DNA of 64,000 nt from Rhizobium rhizogenes (lineage in GTDB: Bacteria; Pseudomonadota; Alphaproteobacteria; Rhizobiales; Rhizobiaceae): positions 2,466,501 to 2,530,500 of the forward strand of contig NZ_CP019701.2 in NCBI RefSeq assembly GCF_002005205.3, given 5' to 3'. Made by a program: the position numbers and the translations under genes. This document shows, piece by piece, positions 53,498 through 63,549 of the stretch. Each line of letters starts with the position of its first letter. Positions within the stretch are counted from its first letter, which is position 1. The notes under the pieces were generated by a model. That model saw only the letters and a program-made list of their open reading frames with translations. It was not told the origin of the DNA and ran no database searches.

Positions 53498-55134
53498 ATG
53501 CTTGCCCTTGCTGATTGCGCCCCTGCCGATTGCGCCTGCCGCGAAACACCGCCTGCGGCAAGCAGCAGGCAGACGACACCGAGAAGGAAGGCATAGCCGG
53601 CGGCATCATTGGTGCGGTAACTGCCCATATTGCTGTAAACCAGCCAAGGCAAGGTGACGAAATTTTCCGATCCGAACAACGCAACCGCCCCGAGATCGCC
53701 AAGCGACAGCGCCATGGCAAAGAAAAACGCCATTGCCATGGGCCGCCACAGAACCGGCAGATCGGCAAACCGCAACCGCGTCAGGCCCTGAAGCCCGAGA
53801 CTGGCGGAGAGGCGGCCGGTGCGCAGAAAATGACTGGTAAAGGCCGGCTCGAGGACACGCATGGCAAGCGGCAAGGCCATCAGCATATTGATGAGCGCAA
53901 CGAGAACAGGAGCATAGACGCTGACGTCCCCGAAGGGTCGCAACAGCAGGAACCACCCGCTTCCAAGCACGACGGGCGGCACCAGGAGCACGAGCGAAGA
54001 CCCGGCTCCAAGCGTAACGGACAGAACGCGCAGGGGCCATGCTGCCCGCCGTTTTGAACCCACAGCCTGACGCGCACCGATGATCGCCATGCAGCAGAAC
54101 ACAACGAGTATTGCCGACAGCACGGCGATTGCAAGACTGGTCACCGCCGCACGCAGGAAGATCGGCGCAGTGACGAGACGCGGCAGATCGGCCGTCAAAC
54201 CCGAGACGGCTATGGCGACGAGCGGCAAACCGACCAGCAGAATTGCAAAACCGATCGCCCCCCCGTCCCAGAGACGCGCATTGACGCTCTTGCCATCGAA
54301 ACGACGGATGAGACGACCAAGCGAGGAAATCTCCGCTTGCGGCGATGGCAGAAATGCCAGGAGACCGAGCAGGACTGCGGTGAGGACAATCTGCAGGACG
54401 GAAAGCACAATCGCCCGCTGTGGATCGAAATCGAACCGCAGCGCCTGATAGATCGCCACCTCCAGCGTCGTCGCGGCCGGCCCGCCGCCCAGGAGCAGCA
54501 CGAGCGTGAAGCTGGTGGCGCACAGCATGAACACCAGCCCGGCAATACCCGGAACAAGCCGCGAGATCGCCGGCCATTCGATGAAACGGAACACCGAGAC
54601 CGGCCCCATGCCAAGGCTTGCCGCCATGCGCCAGTATTCGCCGGGAATGCGCTCCAGCCCCGCCAGCATCAGCCGCACGCAAAGCGGCAGATTAAAAAAC
54701 ACATGGGCGATAAGGATACCGGAGAGGCCATAAATGCTGAAAGGCTCGTCCACGCCGGTAAAAACGAGGGCGGTGTTCACGATACCCTGCCTGCCCCAGA
54801 TGGTGATGATGCCGAAGGCGCCAACGATCACCGGCAGGCCCATCGGCACCGCCAGCAGCCGGATGATCCAGATCCTTCCCGGAAACTCTCTCCGCCGGGC
54901 AAGCGCCAGAGCTACGGGCAGGCCGAGAACAATGGACAAAAGGGTGGAAAGCATCGCCTGATAAAGCGTGAAGCGCAGGATGCGCAGCGTGTAAGTATCC
55001 ATGATGCCGGCAGCGGATGCACCCGTGTCAAAAGACAGCAGCGCAAAAACGGCGAGCGCCATGAACAGGAAAACGACGGCAAAAGCCGCCGTCCCGAAAA
55101 TGATCGACCGCCGGTAATCACGACGCAGCATCAT
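53494..55134 (-). CDS. thiP: Thiamine ABC transporter permease ThiP
   Basis: A 546-residue permease with two fused halves of about six helices each. The two EAA-type loops are near [26 protein letters not shown] (residues 178-205) and near [24 protein letters not shown] (residues 460-485). The start ATG 55134 is followed at once by ATG, either usable. It is translated after thiB with 19 bases between them and before thiQ with a four-base overlap. Confidence 0.94.
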   Translation of the reverse strand: MMLRRDYRRSIIFGTAAFAVVFLFMALAVFALLSFDTGASAAGIMDTYTLRILRFTLYQAMLSTLLSIVLGLPVALALARRREFPGRIWIIRLLAVPMGLPVIVGAFGIITIWGRQGIVNTALVFTGVDEPFSIYGLSGILIAHVFFNLPLCVRLMLAGLERIPGEYWRMAASLGMGPVSVFRFIEWPAISRLVPGIAGLVFMLCATSFTLVLLLGGGPAATTLEVAIYQALRFDFDPQRAIVLSVLQIVLTAVLLGLLAFLPSPQAEISSLGRLIRRFDGKSVNARLWDGGAIGFAILLVGLPLVAIAVSGLTADLPRLVTAPIFLRAAVTSLAIAVLSAILVVFCCMAIIGARQAVGSKRRAAWPLRVLSVTLGAGSSLVLLVPPVVLGSGWFLLLRPFGDVSVYAPVLVALINMLMALPLAMRVLEPAFTSHFLRTGRLSASLGLQGLTRLRFADLPVLWRPMAMAFFFAMALSLGDLGAVALFGSENFVTLPWLVYSNMGSYRTNDAAGYAFLLGVVCLLLAAGGVSRQAQSAGAQSARASI

Positions 55135-55153
55135 GCGCGGGCGTGCCTCTTCG

Positions 55154-56167
55154 TCAGTTCATGCTCATGGCCGCCAGCCACTCTTCGATCCAGGCCTTGC
55201 GGTTCTTGGCCACCTCTTCCGGGTCCATCAGGAAAGTCTTCTGCGGCACCACGAGTTTGGAAAACGCCTCCGGCAAAGGTGCCGAGGTTGCCGCAACCGG
55301 CATCATCCAGTTGTTCTGCGGAATCGCATCCTGAAAACCCGATGTGAGCGTGAAAGCGAGGAACTGCTTTGCCAGCTCCTTGTGCGGTGCGTTTTTGAGA
55401 AGGCCGGACACCTCGATCTGGATGTAATGTCCTTCGGAAAAGGCAGCGGCCTGATAACGGTCCGACTTTTCGGCGACCATGTGATAGGCGGGCGAGGTGG
55501 TGTAGGAAAGCACCATCGGCACCTCACCCTTGGTGAAGAGACCGTAGGATTCCGACCAGCCAGGCGTGACGGTGAGAATACGCTTCCTGAGCTTCGCCCA
55601 TGCCTCCGGCGCCTTGTCGCCATAAACCGATTTTACCCACAAAAGCAGGCCGAGCCCGGGCGTGGAGGTACGCGGGTCCTGAATGGCGATCTTCTGCGAG
55701 GGATCGCCTTCCACCAGCTCTTTCAGGCTCGTCGGCGGGTTCTTCACGGTCTGCGTATCATAGACGACGGCGAAATGCCCGTAATCATAGGGCACGAAAA
55801 CATCGTCCCTGTAACCGCCCGGCACCCTGGCCGCCGATGCATCAATGCCGCTGGCGTCAAAAAGCCCCGTCTGCTTCGCCTCCGCCACGAGATTGGTATC
55901 GAGACCGACGACGACATCGGCCTTGGACCCCGCGCCTTCCAGCTTCAGGCGGTTCAGCAGCGCCACGCCATCCGCAACACCCACGAAATTGACCGTGCAA
56001 CCGCACACCTTCTCGAAGGCCTCCTTCACCTTGGGGCCGGGACCCCATTCGGAAACGAAGCTTTCATAGGTGTAGACGGTCAGTTCCTGCCTGTCCTGCG
56101 CAGCGGCGAAACCGGGCAGAAACAGCGAGGCGGCAACGAGTGAATTCAGGAAAAGACGACGGCGCAC
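55154..56167 (-). CDS. thiB: Thiamine-binding periplasmic protein ThiB
   Basis: A 337-residue periplasmic binding protein. Residues 1-23 ([23 protein letters not shown]) are a signal peptide with Arg-rich start. Typical blocks are [34 protein letters not shown] near residues 30-60 and [14 protein letters not shown] near residue 125. The start is GTG 56167, with GAGGAG seven bases upstream. A TPP riboswitch lies 53 bases before it. It binds thiamine, thiamine phosphate and TPP. Confidence 0.96.
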   Translation of the reverse strand: MRRRLFLNSLVAASLFLPGFAAAQDRQELTVYTYESFVSEWGPGPKVKEAFEKVCGCTVNFVGVADGVALLNRLKLEGAGSKADVVVGLDTNLVAEAKQTGLFDASGIDASAARVPGGYRDDVFVPYDYGHFAVVYDTQTVKNPPTSLKELVEGDPSQKIAIQDPRTSTPGLGLLLWVKSVYGDKAPEAWAKLRKRILTVTPGWSESYGLFTKGEVPMVLSYTTSPAYHMVAEKSDRYQAAAFSEGHYIQIEVSGLLKNAPHKELAKQFLAFTLTSGFQDAIPQNNWMMPVAATSAPLPEAFSKLVVPQKTFLMDPEEVAKNRKAWIEEWLAAMSMN

Positions 56168-56220
56168 GGGTATCTCCTCAAAAACGATAGGGAAATAGCC
56201 GCTTGCCTTAAAGCCGTCTA

Positions 56221-56310
56221 ATCCCTCCGCCGGTATGAACCGGATCAGGTTCTTCGGGTTGGCAAGCCTCTCAGCCTTCTGCCCGCGAGAACAGAAGACA
56301 CCCCGTTAGA
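56221..56310 (-). ncRNA. TPP riboswitch
   Basis: On the minus strand it shows the conserved thi-box pieces: ACGGGGTG, GGCTGAGAGG, ACCCGAAGAACCTGATCCGGTT and CATACCGGCGGAGGGA, in order. It ends 53 bases before the thiB start. No T-run hairpin lies between it and thiB, so control of translation initiation is more likely than termination (inference). Confidence 0.96.
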
Positions 56311-56360
56311 TCAAGATGATGGTTTAGTCCCGCCGTTTGCGATTGGCAAGGTGGCTAAGG

Positions 56361-56753
56361 TCAGCCCTGTCCCGTCATGTGCACCAGTTCCCACACATGG
56401 CCGTCGGGATCCTGAAAACTGCCGGCATACATGAAGCCGTGGTCCTGAACGGGCTTCCAGCCATTGCCCCCGGAAGCAAGCGCCGTTGCAATCATCCGGT
56501 CTATTTCGTCGCGGCTTCCGGCGGAAAGACAGGTCAGAACTTCGGTGCTGCGCTTGGCATCAGCGATATCGCCATTGATGAAATCGCGAAAACGCTCCTC
56601 CTGAAGAAGCATCACGAAGATGTTCTCCTCCACGATCATGCAGAGCGTGCGGTCATCCGAATATTCCGGGTTGAAGCTGAAACCGAGCGCCGTGAAGAAG
56701 TTTTTCGATGTCTCGATGTTCTTGACGGGCAGGTTGACGAAGATCATGCGCAT
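56361..56753 (-). CDS. VOC (glyoxalase/bleomycin-resistance-like) protein
   Basis: A 130-residue protein of the vicinal oxygen chelate fold. It opens with MRMIFVNLPVKNIETSKNFFTALGFSFNPEYSDDR and has the second repeat ending in GFMYAGSFQDPDGHVWELVHM, where DPDGHxWEL is the VOC signature. There is no catalytic assignment. The start ATG 56753 has GGAGGAG upstream; the reading from 56825 is unsupported. It lies between the TPP riboswitch and the Uup-type gene on the same strand. Confidence 0.9.
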   Translation of the reverse strand: MRMIFVNLPVKNIETSKNFFTALGFSFNPEYSDDRTLCMIVEENIFVMLLQEERFRDFINGDIADAKRSTEVLTCLSAGSRDEIDRMIATALASGGNGWKPVQDHGFMYAGSFQDPDGHVWELVHMTGQG

Positions 56754-56845
56754 GGTGTGAACTCCTCCGAACCGGCACAGGAAACGGCAATTCCGCCTCC
56801 CTGTCAAAGGTGGATGCGGTTTCAATCAGCAAAAGACCATCGTCT

Positions 56846-58672
56846 TCAGCCTTCCAGTTCCTCGCGCAGCATCTCCAGTTCCAGCCATTCCTCTTCCATG
56901 GCCTCCAGCTTTTCGCGCAGTTTCGACATCTCCTGCGCCAGCATGTTGAAGGTGGCGGGGTCCTTGGTGAAAAGCGCCGGATCGGCCATGCGCTGTTCGC
57001 GTTTTGCGATTTCGCCCTGAGCCTTTTCCATCTCCTTCGGCAGATTTTCGAGCGCGAATTTCTGCTTGAAGGAAAGCTTGCCCTTCGCCTTTGCCGGCTC
57101 CTGCGACGGCGCGGCTGAAGACGCCGTCTTTGTCTTCTCCTGCTTTTCCGCCTTGCGTTTTTCTTCCGCAGCACCCTTGCGCTGCGCCATCATGTCCGAA
57201 TAGCCGCCGGCATATTCGATCCAGCGCCCATCCGGCTGGTCGGGATTGGCCGGCGCAATGGTGGAGGTGACGGTGCGGTCGAGAAAATCACGGTCGTGGC
57301 TGACCAGAATGACCGTGCCGGAAAAACCCGCAACGATCTCCTGAAGCAGATCGAGCGTTTCAATATCGAGATCGTTGGTCGGCTCGTCGAGGATCAGAAG
57401 ATTGGTCGGCCGCGCCAGGATGCGCGCCAGAATAAGCCGGGCGCGTTCGCCACCCGAAAGATTACGGATCGGCGTGCGGGCCTGTTCCGGCTGGAACAGA
57501 AAGTCCTTCATGTAGCCCGTTACGTGCTTCACTTCCCCATTCACCAGCAGATTGTCACCCCGGCCATCCGTCAGGTAATGCGCGAGCGTATCGTTGGGAT
57601 TGAGCTCCTCGCGCTTCTGGTCGAGCGTCGCGATCTCCAGGTTGGTGCCAAGCTTCACCACACCGCTATCAGGCTCAAGCTGGCCGGTAAGCATCTTCAA
57701 AAGCGTGGTTTTGCCCGCGCCATTCGGCCCGACGAGACCGATGCAATCGCCGCGATGCACCCTCAGCGAAAACGGCGAGACGATCACGCGCTCGCCATAA
57801 GCCTTGGTGATGGCCTCTGCCTCGATGACCAGCTTACCGGACTCGCGGCCTTCGGTGACGGTCGCCTGCACCGTACCCTGCGGCCCCTTGTGGCCGCGAT
57901 ATTCGGCGCGCATGGCCTGAAGCTCGCCGACACGGCGCATGTTGCGCTTGCGCCGCGCGGTCACGCCGTACCGCATCCAGTGTTCTTCGCGTTCGATGGC
58001 CTTGCCGAGCTTGTGCTGCTCCAGTTCTTCCTCTTCCAGCACCTTGTCGCGCCATTCCTCAAAATGGGCAAAGCCACGATTGAGACGGCGGGACTGGCCG
58101 CGATCGAGCCATACGGTCGAGATCGAGACTTTTTCGAGAAAACGCCGGTCGTGCGAAATCAGCACCAACGCACTGCGCGACTGCTGCAATTCGCTTTCCA
58201 GCCATTCGATGGTGGGCAGGTCCAGATGGTTGGTCGGCTCGTCCAGCATCAGGATATCGGGTTCCGGCGCCATGACGCGGGCAAGCGCCGCACGCCGCGC
58301 CTCACCGCCGGAAAGGCTCGCGGGGTTTTCCTGCCCCGTCAGCCCGAGATGCTCGAGAAGATAAGTCACGCGGTAGGCATCGTCACCGGGCCCGAGGCCC
58401 GCCTCGGCATAGGCCTGAACGGTGTCGTAGCCGACAAAATCCGGTGCCTGTTCCAGATAGCGGATGGTGGCGGCCGGATGCCGGAAAACCTCGCCCGACT
58501 GCGCCTCGACCAGCCCGGCGGCGATCTTCATCAGCGTGGACTTGCCCGAACCGTTGCGCCCGACGAGACAGATGCGGTCACCCGGCTCCACCTGAAGATT
58601 GGCGCCATCCAGAAGCGGGGTCACGCCGAAGGTCAGCTTGATATCATCGAGTTTCAAAATAGGGGGTGCCAA
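56846..58672 (-). CDS. uup: ABC-F family ATPase (Uup type)
   Basis: A 608-residue protein with two nucleotide-binding domains and no membrane part. Walker A motifs are GRNGSGKSTLM (near residue 38) and GPNGAGKTTLL (near residue 318), with signatures LSGGEARRAALARV and LSGGERARLILARIL. The linker between them (RKRNMRRVGELQAMRAEYRGHK) is typical of Uup. The C-terminal end from residue 500 is a Glu/Lys-rich coiled coil. It acts on ribosomes or DNA. The start is TTG 58672, with GGAG nine bases upstream, lying just behind the thiN stop. Confidence 0.93.
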   Translation of the reverse strand: MAPPILKLDDIKLTFGVTPLLDGANLQVEPGDRICLVGRNGSGKSTLMKIAAGLVEAQSGEVFRHPAATIRYLEQAPDFVGYDTVQAYAEAGLGPGDDAYRVTYLLEHLGLTGQENPASLSGGEARRAALARVMAPEPDILMLDEPTNHLDLPTIEWLESELQQSRSALVLISHDRRFLEKVSISTVWLDRGQSRRLNRGFAHFEEWRDKVLEEEELEQHKLGKAIEREEHWMRYGVTARRKRNMRRVGELQAMRAEYRGHKGPQGTVQATVTEGRESGKLVIEAEAITKAYGERVIVSPFSLRVHRGDCIGLVGPNGAGKTTLLKMLTGQLEPDSGVVKLGTNLEIATLDQKREELNPNDTLAHYLTDGRGDNLLVNGEVKHVTGYMKDFLFQPEQARTPIRNLSGGERARLILARILARPTNLLILDEPTNDLDIETLDLLQEIVAGFSGTVILVSHDRDFLDRTVTSTIAPANPDQPDGRWIEYAGGYSDMMAQRKGAAEEKRKAEKQEKTKTASSAAPSQEPAKAKGKLSFKQKFALENLPKEMEKAQGEIAKREQRMADPALFTKDPATFNMLAQEMSKLREKLEAMEEEWLELEMLREELEG

Positions 58673-58676
58673 GGCG

Positions 58677-59330
58677 TCAGGCTCCGGTCAGATCATAAGG
58701 GCGGGCGAGCACGATGGCTTTTCCGCTTTTCAGCGAGAAATGCACAGGGCCGCCATTCGCGACATTGGAAATAGTGCGGGAGGAACCGAAAGCAAGCGCG
58801 AAATCGTCAAGCGGATAACGCACATTGCCGATATCCACCCCCCCCAGGGCGGTAAATCCGGCCACCGAGAACAACGAGCCGGCCGGCAGATCGACATCAA
58901 GCGAGCCGGGAAGCAGCGGCCGGGCCTCCTCCTCACCGGAGGTCAGCGTAACGTCAAGCCCCCGTTCGGCAAGCGCCACCGCGTAAAGCAGATGCTGCAG
59001 CGCGTGGTCGCTTCTCGCGCCCCCGAGCGCGCCCACCAGCAGCAGCGAATGCGCGCCGCGGGAAAGAGCCTCCGAGACAGCAATCTCACCATCCGTCACC
59101 GCCTTTGCGGCGGGGTAAGGCTGGCGTTCCACATCAGGCCAGGCATCGAGCAGCTCTTTGCTGGCGGAATCGAAATCCCCAACCCACAGCTCCGGCTTAA
59201 GCCCGAGTGGGCCGGCATGGCGCATGCCGCCATCGGCCGCAATCACGCGGCTTTCCGCGACCGCCTCCTCAAGACGATCCGTAACCGTGACATCGCCGCC
59301 AAGCAGAATGGTGAAGCGCTCTTTATCCAT
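58677..59330 (-). CDS. thiN: Thiamine pyrophosphokinase
   Basis: A 217-residue enzyme that makes TPP from thiamine and ATP. Typical stretches are ILLGGDVTVTDRL at the N-terminus, ADGGMRHAGPLGLKPELWVGDFDSAS (Asp residues near 51 and 53 bind metal) and LLVGALGGARSDHALQHL near residue 110. The start ATG 59330 has GGCAGGG upstream; a reading from 59354 adds eight residues. It sits about 2.5 kb from thiBPQ, so uptake and activation of thiamine are encoded close together, though under different promoters. Confidence 0.93.
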   Translation of the reverse strand: MDKERFTILLGGDVTVTDRLEEAVAESRVIAADGGMRHAGPLGLKPELWVGDFDSASKELLDAWPDVERQPYPAAKAVTDGEIAVSEALSRGAHSLLLVGALGGARSDHALQHLLYAVALAERGLDVTLTSGEEEARPLLPGSLDVDLPAGSLFSVAGFTALGGVDIGNVRYPLDDFALAFGSSRTISNVANGGPVHFSLKSGKAIVLARPYDLTGA

Positions 59331-59392
59331 GCCCTGCCTTATCGCAACTGGCACAAAAAGGGAAAGCCGAAACCCGATGAAATCAGCCTATA

Positions 59393-59420
59393 TTGATTTT
59401 CGCCGGCTTCGGGATTATGA
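59393..59420 (+). promoter_or_regulatory. Predicted promoter before metA
   Basis: TTGATT and TTATGA with 16 bases between them. It would start RNA near 59427, exactly at the first base of the SAM-II element, which supports it. Confidence 0.4.
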
Positions 59421-59421
59421 A

Positions 59422-59480
59422 ACGCCTCAGTGGTGATTTGCCGACCGGCTTGCAGCCACTTTAAAGAAGTCGCTAAAGGG
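59422..59480 (+). ncRNA. SAM-II riboswitch (metA motif)
   Basis: The element shows the SAM-II consensus: TGGTGATTTGCCGACCGG, then GGCTTGCAGCCAC, then TTTAAAGAAGTCGCTAAAG. This class was first described upstream of metA in Agrobacterium. It binds S-adenosylmethionine and shuts down expression. Confidence 0.96.
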
Positions 59481-59505
59481 TCGAGGAAAAAGGCAATTTC
59501 CTGGG

Positions 59506-59535
59506 ACCGGTCGCGATTTCGCTGCCGGTTTTTTT
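59506..59535 (+). terminator. Terminator between SAM-II aptamer and metA
   Basis: ACCGGTCGCG / CGCTGCCGGT, eight Watson-Crick pairs plus one wobble, with one mismatch, followed by a seven-base T run. It lies 26 bases after the aptamer and 44 before the metA start, so it is probably the expression platform of the riboswitch. Confidence 0.85.
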
Positions 59536-59578
59536 GTTTTCGCAACGTTCTTTACGTCATCCGAAAAGAGAGTTCGAC

Positions 59579-60505
59579 ATGCCGATCAAGATTCCCGATA
59601 CGCTTCCCGCCTTTGAAACCCTCGTTCATGAGGGCGTGCGGGTCATGACCGAAACGGCGGCCATCCGGCAGGATATCCGCCCGCTCCAGATCGGGCTTCT
59701 CAACCTCATGCCGAACAAGATCAAGACGGAAATCCAGATGGCGCGGCTTGTCGGCGCCTCGCCGCTGCAGGTGGAACTTTCGCTGGTGAGGATCGGCGGC
59801 CACCGCGCCAAGAACACACCGGAGGAACATCTCCTTTCCTTTTATGAGACGTGGGAGGAGGTGCGCCACCGCAAGTTCGACGGTTTCATCATTACCGGCG
59901 CGCCCATCGAGCTGCTGGACTATGAAGATGTGACCTACTGGAACGAGATGCAGAAAATTTTCGAGTGGACACAGACTAACGTTCATTCGACGCTGAATGT
60001 CTGCTGGGGTGCGATGGCCGCCATCTATCATTTCCACGGCGTTCCAAAATACGAACTGAAGGAAAAGGCATTCGGCGTCTATCGTCACCGCAATCTCTGC
60101 CCCTCGTCCATCTATCTGAACGGTTTTTCTGACGATTTTCAGGTTCCGGTCTCCCGCTGGACGGAGGTGCGCCGCGCCGACATAGAAAAACACCCTGAAC
60201 TCGAAATCCTGATGGAGTCGGAGGAAATGGGCGTATGTCTGGTGCATGAGAAAGCGGGCAACCGGCTTTATATGTTCAACCATGTCGAATATGATTCGAC
60301 GTCGCTTTCGGATGAATATTTCCGCGATGCGAATGCCGGCGTGCCCATCAAGCTGCCGCATGATTATTTCCCGCACAACGACCCGGAACTTGCCCCGCTC
60401 AACCGCTGGCGCAGCCATGCCCATCTGTTTTTCGGCAACTGGATCAACGAAATATATCAGACGACACCCTATGATCTCGAAGCCATCGGTAAACTGGCCG
60501 CGTAA
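59579..60505 (+). CDS. metA: Homoserine O-acyltransferase MetA (acetyl-CoA type predicted)
   Basis: A 308-residue enzyme that acylates homoserine in methionine synthesis. Cys142 in NVCWGAMAA is the nucleophile and MGVCLVHE near residue 220 holds the other catalytic residues. Position 111 is Glu ([12 protein letters not shown]), the residue reported to favour acetyl-CoA over succinyl-CoA in this family, so homoserine O-acetyltransferase is the better name. The start ATG 59579 has AAGAGAG upstream. It is controlled by an SAM-II riboswitch and a terminator and ends at a tandem terminator. Confidence 0.95.
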   Translation: MPIKIPDTLPAFETLVHEGVRVMTETAAIRQDIRPLQIGLLNLMPNKIKTEIQMARLVGASPLQVELSLVRIGGHRAKNTPEEHLLSFYETWEEVRHRKFDGFIITGAPIELLDYEDVTYWNEMQKIFEWTQTNVHSTLNVCWGAMAAIYHFHGVPKYELKEKAFGVYRHRNLCPSSIYLNGFSDDFQVPVSRWTEVRRADIEKHPELEILMESEEMGVCLVHEKAGNRLYMFNHVEYDSTSLSDEYFRDANAGVPIKLPHDYFPHNDPELAPLNRWRSHAHLFFGNWINEIYQTTPYDLEAIGKLAA

Positions 60506-60512
60506 AGTGCGC

Positions 60513-60543
60513 CGCGTCCTGCCAAATGCATGCGACGCGTTTT
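60513..60543 (+). terminator. First terminator after metA
   Basis: CGCGTC (60513-60518) / GACGCG (60534-60539) with a long loop, followed by TTTTCG. Confidence 0.55.
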
Positions 60544-60566
60544 CGTCCCTGGTTTAAGCGTGTCCT

Positions 60567-60591
60567 TGTCCCAAAACCCCGGGACACTTTT
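60567..60591 (+). terminator. Second terminator after metA
   Basis: TGTCCC (60567-60572) / GGGACA (60581-60586) with CTTTTGG after it. Together with the one before it this gives a tandem stop. Confidence 0.6.
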
Positions 60592-60682
60592 GGTGGACAT
60601 GCCTTGAATTGCGGGATTGCGAATTGCCGGAAAATGACGCAACGTCCGCCCGGCAATTCATAAATCCAGGGAGAGTGACGAG

Positions 60683-61702
60683 ATGAGCGACGGTGCGGCA
60701 CGGGAGAATTTCGGTTTCACGGCAACCGGCGAAAAAGTCGAACGCGTCACCATCTCGAAAGGCGGTTTGACGGCGAAAGTCATCACCTGGGGCGCCGTCA
60801 TTCAGGACCTGCGCCTTGATGGCCATCAGCCGCCGCTGGTGCTCGGTTTCGATAAATTCGAGGACTACAAATATTCCTCCTATTTTGGTGCCACACCGGG
60901 CCGCAACGCCAACCGCATCGGCAATGGCAGGTTCTCCATCGACGGGCACGAATATCAGCTGGAGCTGAACGAAAAGGGCATAACCCATCTGCATGGCGGC
61001 AGCGACGGCATGGGCAAGCGCAACTGGATGCTGATGGAACATGGCGAAAGCCACGCGGTACTGCAGATCATCGATCCCGATGGCCGCGCCGGTTATCCCG
61101 GTAATTGCACGGTGACGGCCACCTACACGATCCGCGACGGTGGCGTGCTTTCAGTGGTTTATGAAACGGTGAGCGACAAACCGACCATCGCCAATGTCTG
61201 CCAGCACTCCTACTTCAATCTCGATGGCGCGGAGACGGCGCTTGGACACGAGATCAGCATTGCCGCCGATTATTATCTGCCGACCAACGAACAGCAGATA
61301 CCGTCCGGCGAAATCCGCTCTGTCGACGGCACCGTCTTCGACCTGCGCCAGCCGACGCCGATGCGGCGCAAGGAGAATGGCGAACAGGTGCTTTACGATC
61401 ACAATTTCTGCCTGTCGCCCGAGCGCCGTGCCAAGCGCAAGATCGCCCGCGCCTATTCGCCGGCCTCGGATATCGCCCTTGAGGTTCACACCACCGAACC
61501 CGGTGTACAGTTTTATTCGGCCTTCAAGCTGAATGTTCCCGTTCCCGGCCTCGACGGCCGCCACTATGGCCCCTTCGCCGGTTTCTGCCTGGAAACGCAG
61601 ATATGGCCCGATGCCGTCAATCACGCGGATTTTCCGCACGCGATCCTGCGGCCGGGCGAAACCCTGCGGCAGGAAACCGATTATATCTTCACGAAAGGCT
61701 GA
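60683..61702 (+). CDS. galM: Aldose 1-epimerase (galactose mutarotase)
   Basis: A 339-residue enzyme that interconverts the anomers of aldoses. Conserved parts are VITWGAVIQDLRL, FGATPGRNANRIGNGRFSIDG (near residue 78), GITHLHGGSDGMGKRNW (catalytic His near residue 105) and VCQHSYFNLDG (His near residue 173). The C-terminal FCLETQIWPDAVNHADFP is also typical, with a catalytic Glu. The start ATG 60683 has AGGGAGAG upstream. Convergent with mtgA at 15 bases. No sugar operon surrounds it. Confidence 0.94.
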   Translation: MSDGAARENFGFTATGEKVERVTISKGGLTAKVITWGAVIQDLRLDGHQPPLVLGFDKFEDYKYSSYFGATPGRNANRIGNGRFSIDGHEYQLELNEKGITHLHGGSDGMGKRNWMLMEHGESHAVLQIIDPDGRAGYPGNCTVTATYTIRDGGVLSVVYETVSDKPTIANVCQHSYFNLDGAETALGHEISIAADYYLPTNEQQIPSGEIRSVDGTVFDLRQPTPMRRKENGEQVLYDHNFCLSPERRAKRKIARAYSPASDIALEVHTTEPGVQFYSAFKLNVPVPGLDGRHYGPFAGFCLETQIWPDAVNHADFPHAILRPGETLRQETDYIFTKG

Positions 61703-61717
61703 GTTGGCGGGCGGGGA

Positions 61718-62503
61718 TCAGTCCAGCACGCAGCCGACATAGCCGCCCGATGCCCGGGCACGCCGCTCGATGAGGCCCGCGAGCCTTTGCAGGCCGCGCC
61801 CCGGCTTGCTGGCGACACGGTCGATGGGATTGGGCAGGGAGACGGCCAGCAGTGCCGCCTGGCGGGAACTGAGCTTTGCCGCCGGAATCTTGAAATGGTG
61901 CTGCGCGGCCGCCTCGATGCCGTAAATACCCGGGCCCCATTCGGCAACATTGAGATAAATCTCCATCATCCGCTTTTTGGACCAGACGAAATCGGCGGCA
62001 ATCGCCAACGGCAGTTCCAGCCCCTTGCGCAGGAAAGAGCGGCCGTTCCATAAAAACAGGTTCTTTGCCGTCTGCATCGGAATGGTGCTGGCGCCACGGG
62101 TCGCGGCCCCGTCGAGTGCATTGCTGACCACCGACTGCATCTGATTCCAGTCCACCCCGCCATGGAAACAGAATTGTCCATCCTCGGACATCATCACGGA
62201 TTGGACCAGACGCGGGGAAATATCCTCAAGCGGCACCCAGCGTCGGTCGTAACCCTGCAGGGTTACCAGATCCGCCAGCATCAGCGTCGAAACAGGGCGG
62301 ATAAACGGCAGCGCATAGACGGGAATGAGCAGATAGGGCAGGATCAGCAATGCCAGCAAGGTCATGATGATGCGCTTTGCCAACGTGCGAAAATCCACCT
62401 TCGGACTGCTCCGGTCTTCCGCCAGCACGGCGTAATCTGCGTCGCTTTCAGGCGTACTGCTCAATATCCGTCCCCGCGCCCCACGCCAATTTAAGCCTTT
62501 CAT
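61718..62503 (-). CDS. mtgA: Monofunctional peptidoglycan transglycosylase MtgA
   Basis: A 261-residue GT51 enzyme with one N-terminal membrane anchor near residues 45-68 ([23 protein letters not shown]). Active-site blocks are [20 protein letters not shown] (Glu near residue 105), [16 protein letters not shown] and [29 protein letters not shown]. There is no transpeptidase domain, so it only polymerises glycan. The N-terminal 40 residues are polar and cytoplasmic. It is divergent from a prenyltransferase gene. Confidence 0.95.
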   Translation of the reverse strand: MKGLNWRGARGRILSSTPESDADYAVLAEDRSSPKVDFRTLAKRIIMTLLALLILPYLLIPVYALPFIRPVSTLMLADLVTLQGYDRRWVPLEDISPRLVQSVMMSEDGQFCFHGGVDWNQMQSVVSNALDGAATRGASTIPMQTAKNLFLWNGRSFLRKGLELPLAIAADFVWSKKRMMEIYLNVAEWGPGIYGIEAAAQHHFKIPAAKLSSRQAALLAVSLPNPIDRVASKPGRGLQRLAGLIERRARASGGYVGCVLD

Positions 62504-62603
62504 AGTCCATTGCCGTCTTCAAGGCGAGTCCGGTCACACTGTTGCGGCTCTCGAATCACGAAAAGGTTTGCCTGGCCCGGCGCGGCGTGCCAAAGAGCGC
62601 GGC

Positions 62604-63518
62604 ATGGACGCTCAGATGACGAATTTTGAAACGCGGCTGCGCGAGAACGCGGCAAAAACCGAGGCCCTGCTCGGCCGCCTGCTCTCGGGTGAAGCGCGCG
62701 GAGACGAGATCACGCGCCCGCAGAACCTGCTCGACGCCATGCGCCATGGGGTGCTGAACGGCGGCAAACGCCTGCGGCCCTTCCTCGTCATCGAAAGCGC
62801 CGAACTTGCGGGCGGAGACACCGAAGCCGCTTATTATGTCGGCGCAGCGCTGGAATGCCTCCATTGTTATTCGCTTGTTCATGACGATCTGCCGGCCATG
62901 GACGACGACGACCTGCGCCGTGGCCAGCCGACAGTGCATCGCAAATTCGATGAGGCGACCGCCATTCTCGCCGGCGACAGCCTGCTGACACTCGCTTTCG
63001 ATATCATCGCCTCGGATGAAAATCCGCTCGCGGCCGAGCGCAAGGCCGCACTCGTGCTTTCGCTCGCCCGCGCAGCCGGCATTGGCGGCATGGCTGGCGG
63101 ACAGGCGCTCGATCTTGCCGCTGAAAAGAAGGCGCCGGACGAAGCTGGCGTCATTACATTGCAGGCTATGAAAACCGGCGCATTGCTGCGTTTCGCCTGC
63201 GAGGCCGGCGCGATCATTGCCGGCAGCGACAGTGCCGAACGGCAGAGACTGCGCCTCTTCGGCGAAAAGATCGGCCTCGCCTTCCAGCTCGCCGATGATC
63301 TTCTGGATCTGACCGCCGATGCCGCCACCATGGGCAAGGCGACCGGCAAGGACGCCGCACGCGGCAAGGGAACGCTGGTGGCACTGCGCGGCGAGGAATG
63401 GGCGCGCCGCAAACTGCAGGAACAGGTCGCCGAGGCCGCGGAACTCCTGGCCCCTTATGGCGAAAAGGCCGCGATTCTCATCGCGGCCGCAAGATTTATC
63501 GCCGAACGCAAAAGCTGA
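62604..63518 (+). CDS. ispA: Polyprenyl diphosphate synthase (farnesyl/geranyl type)
   Basis: A 304-residue prenyltransferase. The first aspartate-rich motif is DDLPAMDDDDLRRG, Asp94-95 with four residues to Asp100 (the DDx4D form of bacterial type II farnesyl diphosphate synthases), and the second is LADDLLDLTAD near residue 230. GGKRLRPFL near residue 54 and GQALDL are also typical. The start ATG 62604 is nearest the family N-terminus; ATG 62616 (MTNFETRL) is an alternative, and neither has a strong ribosome site. The product chain length is inference. Confidence 0.92.
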   Translation: MDAQMTNFETRLRENAAKTEALLGRLLSGEARGDEITRPQNLLDAMRHGVLNGGKRLRPFLVIESAELAGGDTEAAYYVGAALECLHCYSLVHDDLPAMDDDDLRRGQPTVHRKFDEATAILAGDSLLTLAFDIIASDENPLAAERKAALVLSLARAAGIGGMAGGQALDLAAEKKAPDEAGVITLQAMKTGALLRFACEAGAIIAGSDSAERQRLRLFGEKIGLAFQLADDLLDLTADAATMGKATGKDAARGKGTLVALRGEEWARRKLQEQVAEAAELLAPYGEKAAILIAAARFIAERKS

Positions 63519-63549
63519 GTCGGCATACCCGCTCAGCCCCTACATCCGA

